Positions 6,760 through 13,642 of a stretch of DNA of 20,392 bases are shown here, piece after piece; the stretch's first letter is position 1; each line of letters opens with the position of its first letter. Under the pieces are notes generated by a model, which had not been told where the DNA came from, searched no databases, and saw nothing but the letters and a program-made list of their open reading frames with translations. The stretch spans positions 1-20,392 of the forward strand of contig JBJXHC010000018.1 in NCBI GenBank assembly GCA_046160825.1. The letters run 5' to 3'. Both the position numbers and the translations under genes were made by a program. The stretch comes from JBJXHC01 sp046160825. GTDB lineage: Bacteria; Bacteroidota; Ignavibacteria; UBA10030; UBA6906.

Positions 6760-7079
6760 GCTGTTTTCTCCGGTCGTTGCTCTGTCGCTTCTGCTTCGTG
6801 CAGGAGTTTTCCGCCCCGCGCTGTCAGCACAATCATCATCTTCACCGATTCAACTTCGTTCTTCAACTCCTTCATCTCGTCTTCCAACTCAGACTTCACT
6901 CGCTGGGTAACCTCCGTTGCAAGTTTATCGCGCAGCTTGAACCAACGCTCGATCACCACACTCGTCACCGAGACGATAATCGGGATGGCGACTGCAAGGA
7001 ACTTGATGAACTCGTCGCTCACCCAGGGAAAGAAGAGGAAGCCGGAAACGATCCCCGACATGTGGTACCAGAGCTTCAT
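6756..7079 (-). CDS. Small membrane protein with coiled coil, possible lysis accessory
   Basis: A 107-residue protein with a hydrophobic N-terminal half (about residues 8-20 and 24-43, including FIKFLAVAIPIIVSVTSVVI) and a charged helical half, about residues 47-88 (DKLATEVTQRVKSELEDEMK). It is coupled on both sides: its ATG overlaps the upstream stop as ATGA and its stop overlaps the protease start as GTGA. It lies two genes after the endolysin, where holins and spanin-like proteins occur. One or two membrane spans plus a coiled coil would suit a holin or i-spanin, but no family motif is visible. Confidence 0.65.
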   Translation of the reverse strand: MKLWYHMSGIVSGFLFFPWVSDEFIKFLAVAIPIIVSVTSVVIERWFKLRDKLATEVTQRVKSELEDEMKELKNEVESVKMMIVLTARGGKLLHEAEATEQRPEKTA

Positions 7080-7327
7080 TCACCAAGCTCTCTTTCGATG
7101 GTCTCTTTTTCCGAGACAAGTCGCTTGAGCTCTTCAACTTTCTTCTTCATCTCTCGGACGATTGGCATCACCCGGTTCATATCAATGTCGCTGGTGTACA
7201 ACATCGCCATGTCAATCGGCCCGAGCACGTCGATCAAACCCTTGGCAAGAGTGTCAACATACACTCTGTGGTTATGGATCTCTCGTTTCAGTTCCTCGAC
7301 TCTACCGAGGTTTAGTGTTCTGCTCAT
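7076..7327 (-). CDS. Small coiled-coil protein of the lysis region
   Basis: An 83-residue protein, highly helical, with charged heptads at both ends (LGRVEELKREIHNHRVYVDT at the start, MKKKVEELKRLVSEKETIER at the end). There is no membrane span. Its ATG at 7327 overlaps the endolysin stop as ATGA and its own stop overlaps the membrane protein start, so three genes form one coupled block. I do not recognise it. A small coiled-coil partner of the membrane protein downstream is a reasonable guess only. Confidence 0.65.
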   Translation of the reverse strand: MSRTLNLGRVEELKREIHNHRVYVDTLAKGLIDVLGPIDMAMLYTSDIDMNRVMPIVREMKKKVEELKRLVSEKETIERELGE

Positions 7328-8013
7328 GCGGGTCTCCTTGCGAGATCGTATCGTTTCATAATCGTGATCAGCTTCAGCGCATAGTCCGGGTCCGTGGCAT
7401 ATCGCTTTCCAATTTCCCTGGCATATCGCTTTGGGTCTTTTCTATAGGAGAGGGACTTACTATAAAGAGGGGACGTCGAAAGGAACCTCCCATGTGTATC
7501 AAAACACTCTGAGATCGAAGCGTAGCGGGCAAACTTTTCTTTCACTGTCACCCACCCGCCGTTCTGAAATTCCTTCGTGAAGCCATACACAAACACAGGC
7601 GGCCGTGGACCGTACAGTTCTGTCACACGAAATTTGTGTCCGAAGAAATTGTTTGCCCTGAGATGTAGCGTACCGAACCGTGACTCCAGCGCATATTGTG
7701 CAAGCGTCACCGGTGCCGGCACACCGTACATCGAATCCGATCTCGCTGCGAGTTGTCTCACTTGCTCCGAAAAATATCCCACCCGCGCATCGCCAGCGTC
7801 CTGCGTCATCCCGGCAGCATCCCACACTGTCAGTTGTCTCGCTGAAGTCCACTCACCGATCAGGGAGTCAACCAAGCTCGTTCCGCTCTCCGCTTTCCGC
7901 TCTCCGCTCTCAGCTCCCAACGGAAACACAAACCTTCCACACGCAAACGAAACTACACACAGCACGGCAGTGATTATCCAGCGGGCGGCGGGATGTCGGG
8001 ATGAGTTTTTCAA
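7324..8013 (-). CDS. Endolysin, glucosaminidase (FlgJ-like) with N-terminal membrane anchor
   Basis: A protein of 229 residues. Residues about 11-30 are hydrophobic (WIITAVLCVVSFACGRFVF), either a signal anchor as in SAR endolysins or an uncleaved signal. The catalytic region starts near residue 80 and has the glucosaminidase signature VTLAQYALESRFG with the likely catalytic Glu110, followed by NNFFGHK and later RYASISECFDTHGRFL. It would cut the glycan chain of peptidoglycan for lysis. The only fitting start is TTG at 8013, with no clear ribosome-binding site, so expression may be low or controlled. Residues 34-44 (ESGERKAESG region) come from a 7-base tandem repeat inserted between anchor and enzyme. 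It is the first gene of the late operon visible here. Confidence 0.85.
   Translation of the reverse strand: MKNSSRHPAARWIITAVLCVVSFACGRFVFPLGAESGERKAESGTSLVDSLIGEWTSARQLTVWDAAGMTQDAGDARVGYFSEQVRQLAARSDSMYGVPAPVTLAQYALESRFGTLHLRANNFFGHKFRVTELYGPRPPVFVYGFTKEFQNGGWVTVKEKFARYASISECFDTHGRFLSTSPLYSKSLSYRKDPKRYAREIGKRYATDPDYALKLITIMKRYDLARRPA
7883..7910. repeat. Four tandem 7-base units (CCGCTCT) inside the endolysin gene
   Basis: CCGCTCT CCGCTTT CCGCTCT CCGCTCT on the plus strand, between the membrane anchor and the enzyme domain. Seven is not a multiple of three, so loss or gain of one unit shifts the frame. Confidence 0.7.
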
Positions 8014-8029
8014 AGTGGGGTAGAAAATG

Positions 8030-8078
8030 AAAAACCCGAGTGCTCAGGAACCTTTTAGGGTTTCCTAAACACTCGGGT
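8030..8078 (-). terminator. Strong intrinsic terminator, leftward
   Basis: ACCCGAGTG (8034-8042) pairs with CACTCGGGT (8070-8078), with an inner stem AGGAA(A)CC/GGGTTTCCT across a short loop. On the minus strand the stem is followed by TTTTTCATTTT. It terminates leftward transcription of the cargo/repressor block before the endolysin. On the plus strand no T-run follows. Confidence 0.8.
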
Positions 8079-8166
8079 CTTGTTATCGATTAACCGAGTA
8101 AACTTCTTATGTCAAAATCATTGCGACGTTTCTACGAATTGAAGATACGAACGCGCAGCGCGAAAG
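8079..8166 (-). promoter_or_regulatory. Possible weak or activator-dependent late promoter
   Basis: A perfect minus-strand TTGACA lies at 8115-8110. The hexamer 17 bases further on is TAATCG (8092-8087), a poor -10. If this is the late promoter, its transcript would cross the terminator at 8078-8034 before the endolysin. Speculative. Confidence 0.25.
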
Positions 8167-8901
8167 TCAAGTGTTGCCACTCAACAGTTTGAAAATGCCT
8201 GTACCCAATTGTCTTGCACCTTCAAGAACGGTGAATGTATTCGCCACATTCGTTAACACATCTACAAAGCCCTTAACTGCTGGATTGTCACTATACTGAA
8301 CCCACTCGTTGGGGTGAACTACCATATATCCGACTTTGTTCTCAACAATCTTATTGAGTTCACTTGACCCAAAGACTTCATAATTATCAAGTGCCCACAA
8401 GATTGACTGTATACTTTGATAAATAAAAGCCCCCAACTTGGGCGGAATATCTGCCAAGCCTGCTACATCACCCGCCACAGAGGTTATCTTCTTCCGAATT
8501 GCCTCAATGTTTCGGACGTCTACTGTATGCTCCACAAGCGAATTCGTGCGCAGAATATCATGTGTTACCCGTAGCCCATAGTCGGTATCTTGCGAAAATG
8601 AATTCACCACATTACTCCAGCTGCCAGACAAAGCATTTTCCGAGAATACATCGTTGATATGACGAACATGCTTTAGGTAGAGTTCGTGGTCAATCCCCTT
8701 GATGGTACTAATTAAAGTAGTCGTGTCTCTACACAACAGAAGAACCTCAACAATCTTTTCAATGATTCTCGGTGTGTTGGTTTCCTCTAAACCAAACACT
8801 GTGGCCCACCCTTGACGACAGGTCTTTGCGCTGGTTTTCTTTATACGGGTTACTAATGAGGTAAGCCGCGTAGCTGCCGTTTCTAAGTGTCCGTCACTCA
8901 T
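8167..8901 (-). CDS. Unrecognised 244-residue protein, probable cargo (moron) gene
   Basis: It is helix-rich and soluble (MSDGHLETAATRLTSLVTRI...), without signal peptide, membrane span or cysteine motif. A mid-region reads DVAGLADIPPKLGAFIYQSI and the end reads LLSGNT. I do not recognise a family. The base composition is visibly more AT-rich than the phage structural genes, it has no Mu counterpart, and it is closed off by its own strong terminator. These are the usual signs of a later-acquired lysogenic conversion or defence gene. It is read with the repressor, so it could be expressed in the lysogen. ATG 8901 has only a weak ribosome-binding sequence. Confidence 0.75.
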   Translation of the reverse strand: MSDGHLETAATRLTSLVTRIKKTSAKTCRQGWATVFGLEETNTPRIIEKIVEVLLLCRDTTTLISTIKGIDHELYLKHVRHINDVFSENALSGSWSNVVNSFSQDTDYGLRVTHDILRTNSLVEHTVDVRNIEAIRKKITSVAGDVAGLADIPPKLGAFIYQSIQSILWALDNYEVFGSSELNKIVENKVGYMVVHPNEWVQYSDNPAVKGFVDVLTNVANTFTVLEGARQLGTGIFKLLSGNT

Positions 8902-8953
8902 ACAGCCTGGACTACTACTTTCCCCGTGTCGATCCGTGTCGCCGTTAATTGCT

Positions 8954-9193
8954 TCATCCGGTCTTCCCTTTCAACGATGGTGGCACTTTTATCACCCCAA
9001 TATTCTTCGCCTTCTGGTACGCCCTTGCGTACGCTTCTTTCGCCGTGTTGCCGCTCATCTCAAATCTCTCGGTCTTCACACAGTACACTTTCCACCCCGT
9101 GGCTAACACCGTCTTCTCAATTAACTGCACAGTTCTAAAATGCTTCTTCAGTTCCTTGATCCAGTGAGTCTCTCCACGTTGACGGTAGGGCAC
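8954..9193 (-). CDS. Small hypothetical protein in the immunity region
   Basis: A protein of about 79 residues if it starts at GTG 9193, just after the stop of the membrane protein gene. The frame is open further up to TTG 9232, but that overlaps the neighbouring gene heavily. It contains ETHWIKELKKHFRTVQLIEK, GWKVYCVKTERF and NTAKEAYARAYQKAKNIG. It is basic, soluble, alpha/beta, and of unknown function. It lies in the same leftward unit as the repressor and the cargo gene. Confidence 0.55.
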   Translation of the reverse strand: MPYRQRGETHWIKELKKHFRTVQLIEKTVLATGWKVYCVKTERFEMSGNTAKEAYARAYQKAKNIGVIKVPPSLKGKTG

Positions 9194-9200
9194 GATGATG

Positions 9201-9383
9201 TCACTTCTTCGACGGCATCCCGGCAATTGCAACCAGGGCTATCATATTAAAACAGAGACCTGCAAAAAACCAATTCACGGGAGTGTATCCTTTTGCCTCG
9301 GCAACCTTCGAGGTAAACGCACCGAAGATTCCCCCGATGATACAATACCATAAGACGAATGTTGGCAACGGGTCCACGGTCAC
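9201..9383 (-). CDS. Small two-span membrane protein in the immunity region
   Basis: A 60-residue protein with two hydrophobic stretches, TFVLWYCIIGGIFGAF and WFFAGLCFNMIALVAIAG, joined by a short polar loop, and a basic end (MPSKK). The GTG at 9383 overlaps the repressor stop as GTGA. A second GTG at 9377 is also possible and has GGAAGGAG at good distance. Small hairpin membrane proteins next to phage repressors often act in superinfection exclusion, so that is a plausible but untested role. No motif identifies it. Confidence 0.6.
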   Translation of the reverse strand: MTVDPLPTFVLWYCIIGGIFGAFTSKVAEAKGYTPVNWFFAGLCFNMIALVAIAGMPSKK

Positions 9384-9853
9384 TCCTTCCTCTTGTTTGT
9401 TTTCTCGACGTACTTGGTCCTTCGTTCCCCAACAGCAAACTCAACTGTCTTAGCAATGTCATCCGCCGTCAAAGCTCGCAGCAACTTGGTCTTTGAAGTA
9501 ATTCCAATGCTTCGTAGATAAAGAAGCACATCAATCTCATCAGAAGTAATCAATCCCTCGGCTACGATATTGGCCATCATCTTTCGTCGATGCCGATCAG
9601 CCACCAACATTTCCCCTTTGTTCATCCAGAGCCAGTCGTCACTTGCTCCATAAGTCAAAGCAATTTCATGGGCATCTCGGGCGCTCAGCTTGATGTGGTC
9701 CCTTTCAATGTCACGAATCTTATACGCCGCAAATCCTACTCTCTCACCGAACTCCTCTTGCGTAAGCTCATGGTGTTCTCGAAGCTCCCTTAATCGGCCC
9801 CCAATCCCAGGGGCCAAAGAATCTTCTGTGAGGTATGATTTTATACTTGACAT
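9380..9853 (-). CDS. XRE-family phage repressor
   Basis: A protein of 157 residues. Residues about 18-72 form a helix-turn-helix of the Cro/CI (XRE) family: GIGGRLRELREHHELTQEEF, then GERVGFAAYKIRDIERDHIK with the recognition helix in the middle, then LSARDAHEIALTYGASDDWL. The C-terminal half is helical and basic, without a visible LexA-type protease domain. It starts at ATG 9853, inside the control region, and is divergent from the early operon. It is the counterpart of Mu c by role and position: it would bind the dyads at 9833-9846 and 9856-9869, silence transposition genes and maintain lysogeny. Confidence 0.88.
   Translation of the reverse strand: MSSIKSYLTEDSLAPGIGGRLRELREHHELTQEEFGERVGFAAYKIRDIERDHIKLSARDAHEIALTYGASDDWLWMNKGEMLVADRHRRKMMANIVAEGLITSDEIDVLLYLRSIGITSKTKLLRALTADDIAKTVEFAVGERRTKYVEKTNKRKE
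9833..9846. promoter_or_regulatory. Operator-like dyad 1
   Basis: GTATGATTTTATAC is an imperfect dyad (GTATGA / TTATAC) in the first codons of the repressor gene, centred 23 bases from dyad 2. It probably serves as a repressor site and for self-control. Confidence 0.55.
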
Positions 9854-9875
9854 GGGTATAAGTTTATACTATATT
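9847..9875 (+). promoter_or_regulatory. Early promoter
   Basis: TTGACA at 9847-9852, a 17-base spacer, then TATATT at 9870-9875. This is near consensus for a housekeeping sigma factor, and it faces the Ner-like gene and transposition operon. Confidence 0.75.
9856..9869. promoter_or_regulatory. Operator-like dyad 2
   Basis: GTATAAGTTTATAC is a perfect 6-base dyad with a 2-base spacer. It fills the space between the -35 and -10 of the early promoter, where bound repressor would block RNA polymerase. Confidence 0.65.
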
Positions 9876-9918
9876 TTCAGGTGTGAACGCTAACCACTGT
9901 AAACGGAGAGAGTAGATA

Positions 9919-10125
9919 ATGCAGGCCAATACACAACAACCGATTCTTCCCCGTGTTCTCCGCATCCGCCAAAAGATGCTCGCCAAAAACCTCCGTGTAC
10001 GAGACCTCGAGCGCGGTCTAAATCGTTCTCGGGTCTCCATATCGCTTGCGTGGAGAGGTAAGCGAAAATCTCTCCTGAACAAAATTCAACAGTTTGTCGA
10101 CGCCGCCCCAATAGAGCGAACCTGA
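9919..10125 (+). CDS. Small DNA-binding protein, Ner-like position
   Basis: A 68-residue, very basic protein. The centre (RVRDLERGLNRSRVSISLAW) reads as a helix-turn-helix, with LERGLNRSRVSISLAWRGK resembling the turn and recognition helix. It is the first gene of the rightward operon, with GGAGAG before its ATG. Mu ner occupies the same place and encodes a protein of similar size that turns down early and repressor promoters. The call is by position, size and an apparent helix-turn-helix, so a Cox/excisionase-like role cannot be excluded. Confidence 0.65.
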   Translation: MQANTQQPILPRVLRIRQKMLAKNLRVRDLERGLNRSRVSISLAWRGKRKSLLNKIQQFVDAAPIERT

Positions 10126-10154
10126 CAATCAACCAAATCACCTCTCATCCCCCA

Positions 10155-10607
10155 ATGAGTAGAAAAATTATCAGAGAAGAGTTGTTGAAAGCGAACACGG
10201 AGCTTGGTGTGTCGATAGACCTTTTGAATGCATCCTCGGTCCCCCAAACCAAACGGAAGCTGCGGACTGTTCACCGCAGAACCCGCCGCGTGTTAAACCT
10301 CTTACAGCGGCGTTCTCCCAAAGGTAAGGGGAAATCACCGCATCCACAAGCGGACGGTGTTATTTTGGCTGTTGCCGCCAAAAATAACACTGTTACAGGG
10401 CACACCATCGACCTTCCCGGTATCGCCGCCAAGATCAAATCCGGTAAACTCTCCTATGGAGGCATCGCAAGGGCGCTCGGCTTAAGCACGAAGCAGCGCG
10501 CAGACGTGTACCACGTTGTGAAAGGTCGTAGGACCGGAGGAAGAGTGTATGAGTTGTTCTACGTCTGGGCGAATCAGAGTGGATATGTAGAGGAGAAGCA
10601 TTCATGA
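10155..10607 (+). CDS. Hypothetical early protein, possible DNA-binding
   Basis: A 150-residue basic protein. The N-terminal half is helical (MSRKIIREELLKANTELGVS, then an arginine-rich stretch RKLRTVHRRTRRVLNLLQRR). The C-terminal part, LPGIAAKIKSGKLSYGGIAR followed by ALGLSTKQRADVYHVVKGRR, resembles a helix-turn-helix. No family recognised. A large inverted repeat lies inside it at 10354-10393, between the two halves. Its stop overlaps the next start as ATGA. Confidence 0.65.
   Translation: MSRKIIREELLKANTELGVSIDLLNASSVPQTKRKLRTVHRRTRRVLNLLQRRSPKGKGKSPHPQADGVILAVAAKNNTVTGHTIDLPGIAAKIKSGKLSYGGIARALGLSTKQRADVYHVVKGRRTGGRVYELFYVWANQSGYVEEKHS
10354..10393. repeat. Large inverted repeat inside a coding region
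   Basis: ACGGTGTTATTTTGGC (10354-10369) pairs with GCCAAAAATAACACTGT (10377-10393) over a 7-base loop, with one bulge and one mismatch. It lies in frame inside the 150-aa gene. Confidence 0.8.
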
Positions 10608-10783
10608 GGTCATTGCTTGATGAGTTTGCTCTCGCCATTGCTCCCGGTGTTGTTGCGAAGCATCCGCAACTCCTGGAGGGCGAGGTGGCGGGAAAGCATT
10701 ACGAACGCAGGCGTGTCGCCAAGCAGATCTACGCAATGGCGGCAGCATTGGTTGATGAAGGAAAGAGAGCCGCAACCAAATGA
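10604..10783 (+). CDS. Small hypothetical early protein
   Basis: A 59-residue protein (MRSLLDEFALAIAPGVVAKH, later HYERRRVAKQIYAMAAALVD). It is soluble and helical. Its ATG overlaps the previous stop as ATGA and its own stop overlaps the next ATG the same way, which supports a real gene in a coupled chain. Function unknown. Confidence 0.6.
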   Translation: MRSLLDEFALAIAPGVVAKHPQLLEGEVAGKHYERRRVAKQIYAMAAALVDEGKRAATK

Positions 10784-10947
10784 GCAGAACATATCAATTA
10801 TCTCAAACAGCCATGAAACGTCCAGAAAACCCCAGTTGGATCGCTGCGGCCCAGCTACCATCGGGCCGCCCCGGTCTTAATCCACACTTCGCACTCACAA
10901 AAGGATCCGCCCATGAAACAATCCATGTTGCCCGACAGAAGTCTTGA
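10780..10947 (+). CDS. Small hypothetical early protein
   Basis: A 55-residue protein (MSRTYQLSQTAMKRPENPSW, later AAAQLPSGRPGLNPHFALTK). It starts in an ATGA overlap with the previous gene but runs 35 bases into the next, whose own ribosome-binding site lies inside it. The overlap makes it less certain than its neighbours. Function unknown. Confidence 0.4.
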   Translation: MSRTYQLSQTAMKRPENPSWIAAAQLPSGRPGLNPHFALTKGSAHETIHVARQKS

Positions 10948-11320
10948 AACCTATCGCAATGCAAAACCCGGAGACTTCATCCCGACGAATAAGGGAATGA
11001 AACGCAAAGGTCTCGCCGAAGTCCTCGGCTGCAAAGACTTCACTGAACGTCGCCGCAAGCAGGACCAAATGTACGCCATGCTCAATCGGCTTAACGAGTC
11101 ACCACGTCCGCTCGACTTCATCGCCGGTGAAGGTTTCGCAATCGTAAAGATAGTAGAGCAACCGGATCCATCACTCTCTACATCTCCCCTTTCATACTTC
11201 GAAGTCTGGCGCAAGGGACTCGGCAAACAGCGCGTCGCTCACTTCGTACGCGTCGCTGCAATGTTCAACCCGGAGATCTTCTTCGGTGGTATCGGTAGCT
11301 CTAATCCACAAACACTCTGA
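10913..11320 (+). CDS. Hypothetical early protein before the transposase
   Basis: A 135-residue protein. ATG 10913 has AAAGGA at good distance. The N-terminal third is basic (RNAKPGDFIPTNKGMKRKGL). The C-terminal half reads PRPLDFIAGEGFAIVKIVEQ and later KGLGKQRVAHFVRVAAMFNP. No family recognised. Its position, directly before transposase A, suggests a role in early control or transposition, but the sequence does not show which. Confidence 0.65.
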   Translation: MKQSMLPDRSLETYRNAKPGDFIPTNKGMKRKGLAEVLGCKDFTERRRKQDQMYAMLNRLNESPRPLDFIAGEGFAIVKIVEQPDPSLSTSPLSYFEVWRKGLGKQRVAHFVRVAAMFNPEIFFGGIGSSNPQTL

Positions 11321-11359
11321 CTAACAGACTATCGACTCATCGACTAAATCATTCCGCCC

Positions 11360-13249
11360 ATGAAAGAACAGATCGATCTGCCGGTTATACCAACAACAAA
11401 AATCACCGACGAGGTGATGAAGAAAGTGGACGCATTAATCGTGTGCGTAGGATTCACTGAGAACATAACAGAGCAGCAACAGCGACTCGCTGTCGATACC
11501 GGCATCCCCGCCGCATCGATGCGACGCTACTGCAGTCAGCTCCGCAAACTCTTCGACGTCGCTCAAGGTTCTCCCCTCTCCGTCCTCAGCTCTCATCCTC
11601 AACTTCGTCAGGCACTGGAGTTTCTTTTCGTTCGCAAAGGCAATCCGTACGTGAACGAACTCGTCTCCGCCCGCGGTCTCGTCCGCGTCAACCCTGTCGG
11701 CGGAGAATTGCTCGGAGTCTCTGACTGGCTGCTCGCGCTCTATTGTCATCCCGGCAACAATGCCGTCGCTGTTTATCGTACTCTCAAAGCCGAAGTGAAT
11801 GCAGGTCGAATACTTATTGAAGTACACCCTCCCCTTGATAAGGGGAGGGATGGGGTGGGGTCGCTCACTCGACCGGCAACAATCGCCGACCTTCCCGCAG
11901 AGCGCTCCGTCATTCGCTGGCTCAAGCGTCAAACAAAAGAGTCCGTCGCCGTCAAGCGCTCGCGCATGTCCCGCAGTCAACAACTCAAGGACCAGATCCA
12001 TGTTTACCGCCCGGATGAAGAGTACCGTCCCGGAGGCAAGCTCGAAGCAGATCATACGGAAGACAACACAGTGGTCTTCCGTGGTGATGGAAAGATCGCT
12101 CCTCTCTGGCTCACGTTCTTTGTCTGTGCTCGCACAAGTATGATCAAGGGATGGAACGCCTGCTACTCTCCCAACTCCGATTCAATCGCCATCGCATTCA
12201 AGCGAGCCGTCACCGGCGAACAATTGGAAGTCTTCACCAGCGAAGGATACAAACCGCTCGGCATCATTGATGCGCCGGACAGAGTCACGTACGACAGGGG
12301 CAAGGATTTCAAGAGTCGCTACAGCAAACAGATCACCGGCGCTGTGGACTTCAACGACGAGGCACGTCGTACCATGCAGAGGATCTGCGAGTTGCATTAT
12401 GCAACGCCCCGGAATCCGCAAGCAAAGCCGCACGTCGAGCGATCCTTCCGCTCCATCCAGGAGATACTGAAGAACCTCCCCGGCTTCAAAGGCCGTAACT
12501 ACGAAGCGAAGCCGGACGCACTTGCAACGGAAATGAAAGTCGGGTCACTGCTTACGGAACAGGAGTACCTGCAGCTCCTCCGTCTTGCCATCAACACCTA
12601 CAACAATAGAGAGCGTGAAGAACTCGGTGGACTCTCGCCGGTGCAATTCTACCTCACGCACCAGCAGCTCACGCGTCCAATCGATCTCCGTGTCCTGGAC
12701 TTCCTCATGTTGAAAGCGCCCGACCGTCCGCGTGTCGTGCGCAACGGATACGTCAGACTTTTCGGCGAGGAGTACTTCGCCGACATCCTGGACGAGTACA
12801 ACGGCAAGTCCGTCGCACTCTACTATGATCCGGTGGACGTCGGACAACTTGCGGTCTATATCGGAGGCGAGTTCGTTACCGTCGCAATCAACAAGAACCT
12901 CCTTGGCAAAACCGAGCGTGAGATGTTGTACCTCGCTAAGACTCGCGCAGCAATGAACAAGAGTCTGCGGGAAACAATCGGTGAACTCCGGCACGACATC
13001 TCCAGCGAGGAAGCAAAAGCATACCTCTTCGCCGGTGAGATTGCAAACGTCAGCGCCGTCAATCAGAAGCTCCTCGAACGCAAGACTCCCGTCATCGTCA
13101 CCATGACCGGTATCGAGAGCGACGCCAAGCAACTGCAACAGAGGTTCGTGGAGAAAAAGAAACAACTCGACGCCGATAGAAAGGTCGATGACGCGAAGAA
13201 GAACAAGAACCCGCTCTCACTCATTAACGTCGGGAAGTTGAAGGGATAA
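11360..13249 (+). CDS. Transposase, MuA family (DDE recombinase)
   Basis: A 629-residue protein, close to MuA's 663. Residues about 15-180 are the N-terminal DNA-binding part. Residues about 215-400 form the integrase-like core with the expected acidic triad: Asp231 (GKLEADHTEDN), Asp312 (VTYDRGKDFKS) and Glu360 (NPQAKPHVERSFR). A beta-barrel region (FGEEYFADILDEYNGKSVAL) and a charged C-terminal tail for contact with the B protein follow. It cuts and joins phage ends to target DNA in integration and replicative transposition. An in-frame palindromic repeat encodes residues 156-169 (PPLDKGRDGVGS) in the linker between DNA-binding and catalytic parts. The ATG has no clear ribosome-binding site. 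Confidence 0.93.
   Translation: MKEQIDLPVIPTTKITDEVMKKVDALIVCVGFTENITEQQQRLAVDTGIPAASMRRYCSQLRKLFDVAQGSPLSVLSSHPQLRQALEFLFVRKGNPYVNELVSARGLVRVNPVGGELLGVSDWLLALYCHPGNNAVAVYRTLKAEVNAGRILIEVHPPLDKGRDGVGSLTRPATIADLPAERSVIRWLKRQTKESVAVKRSRMSRSQQLKDQIHVYRPDEEYRPGGKLEADHTEDNTVVFRGDGKIAPLWLTFFVCARTSMIKGWNACYSPNSDSIAIAFKRAVTGEQLEVFTSEGYKPLGIIDAPDRVTYDRGKDFKSRYSKQITGAVDFNDEARRTMQRICELHYATPRNPQAKPHVERSFRSIQEILKNLPGFKGRNYEAKPDALATEMKVGSLLTEQEYLQLLRLAINTYNNREREELGGLSPVQFYLTHQQLTRPIDLRVLDFLMLKAPDRPRVVRNGYVRLFGEEYFADILDEYNGKSVALYYDPVDVGQLAVYIGGEFVTVAINKNLLGKTEREMLYLAKTRAAMNKSLRETIGELRHDISSEEAKAYLFAGEIANVSAVNQKLLERKTPVIVTMTGIESDAKQLQQRFVEKKKQLDADRKVDDAKKNKNPLSLINVGKLKG
11827..11863. repeat. Dispersed palindromic repeat, in-frame copy inside the transposase gene
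   Basis: CCCTCCCCTTGATAAGGGGA and the following GGGATGGGGTGGGGTCG form a palindrome plus G-rich tail. It is nearly the same as the copy at 13843 in the lipoprotein gene. It is translated as PPLDKGRDGVGS. Confidence 0.85.
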
Positions 13250-13253
13250 CACC

Positions 13254-13448
13254 ATGAACAAACCTCAAACAGCAAACACGGTCGCCTCGGTCGAAGTCTC
13301 TTCGGGACGCCCCATCCGTTTGCAAACAATAGACGGCGACTTCCTCATCACAGTTGCGCCGGGCAAGGGTGAGAACTTCACCGTTGTTATCGAGCACCAA
13401 CGGTATACTGCCGACGCCGTTAAAGAACTGCTTCGGAGGAAAAACTAA
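13254..13448 (+). CDS. Small hypothetical early protein
   Basis: A 64-residue protein with beta-rich composition (SGRPIRLQTIDGDFLITVAP, FTVVIEHQRYTADAVKELLR). It starts four bases after the transposase stop, and its stop shares a base with the next start (TAATG). Function unknown. It and the following gene are similar in size and style but not clearly related in sequence. Confidence 0.6.
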   Translation: MNKPQTANTVASVEVSSGRPIRLQTIDGDFLITVAPGKGENFTVVIEHQRYTADAVKELLRRKN

Positions 13449-13642
13449 TGTCCGTGAAGCTCTGTAACCTCGCTCTCAACGTCGGTGAGTCGCTCCAGAT
13501 CAACCTTGGCAACTCGGAGCGCACCATCATCGTTGGCATAGATAAACACGGCAACGCATTCATCACGGGACCACTCAACGACAAGCTCGCAACACTCATC
13601 GTAACGGAAGAAGGTCTCACACAACCAGGGGGTCAATCATGA
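13448..13642 (+). CDS. Small hypothetical early protein
   Basis: A 64-residue beta-rich protein (SVKLCNLALNVGESLQINLG, RTIIVGIDKHGNAFITGPLN). GGAGG just upstream of the ATG acts as ribosome-binding site. It is coupled to both neighbours by overlapping stop and start codons. Function unknown. Confidence 0.6.
   Translation: MSVKLCNLALNVGESLQINLGNSERTIIVGIDKHGNAFITGPLNDKLATLIVTEEGLTQPGGQS

Noticed and set aside
8954..9232. Longer version of the small gene ending at 8954 (TTG start at 9232)
   Set aside because: It would overlap the preceding membrane protein gene by 32 bases; GTG 9193 follows that gene's stop closely.
12545..13165. Minus-strand 206-codon frame inside the transposase gene
   Set aside because: Antisense shadow of a confident gene; codon bias on the plus strand explains the lack of stops.
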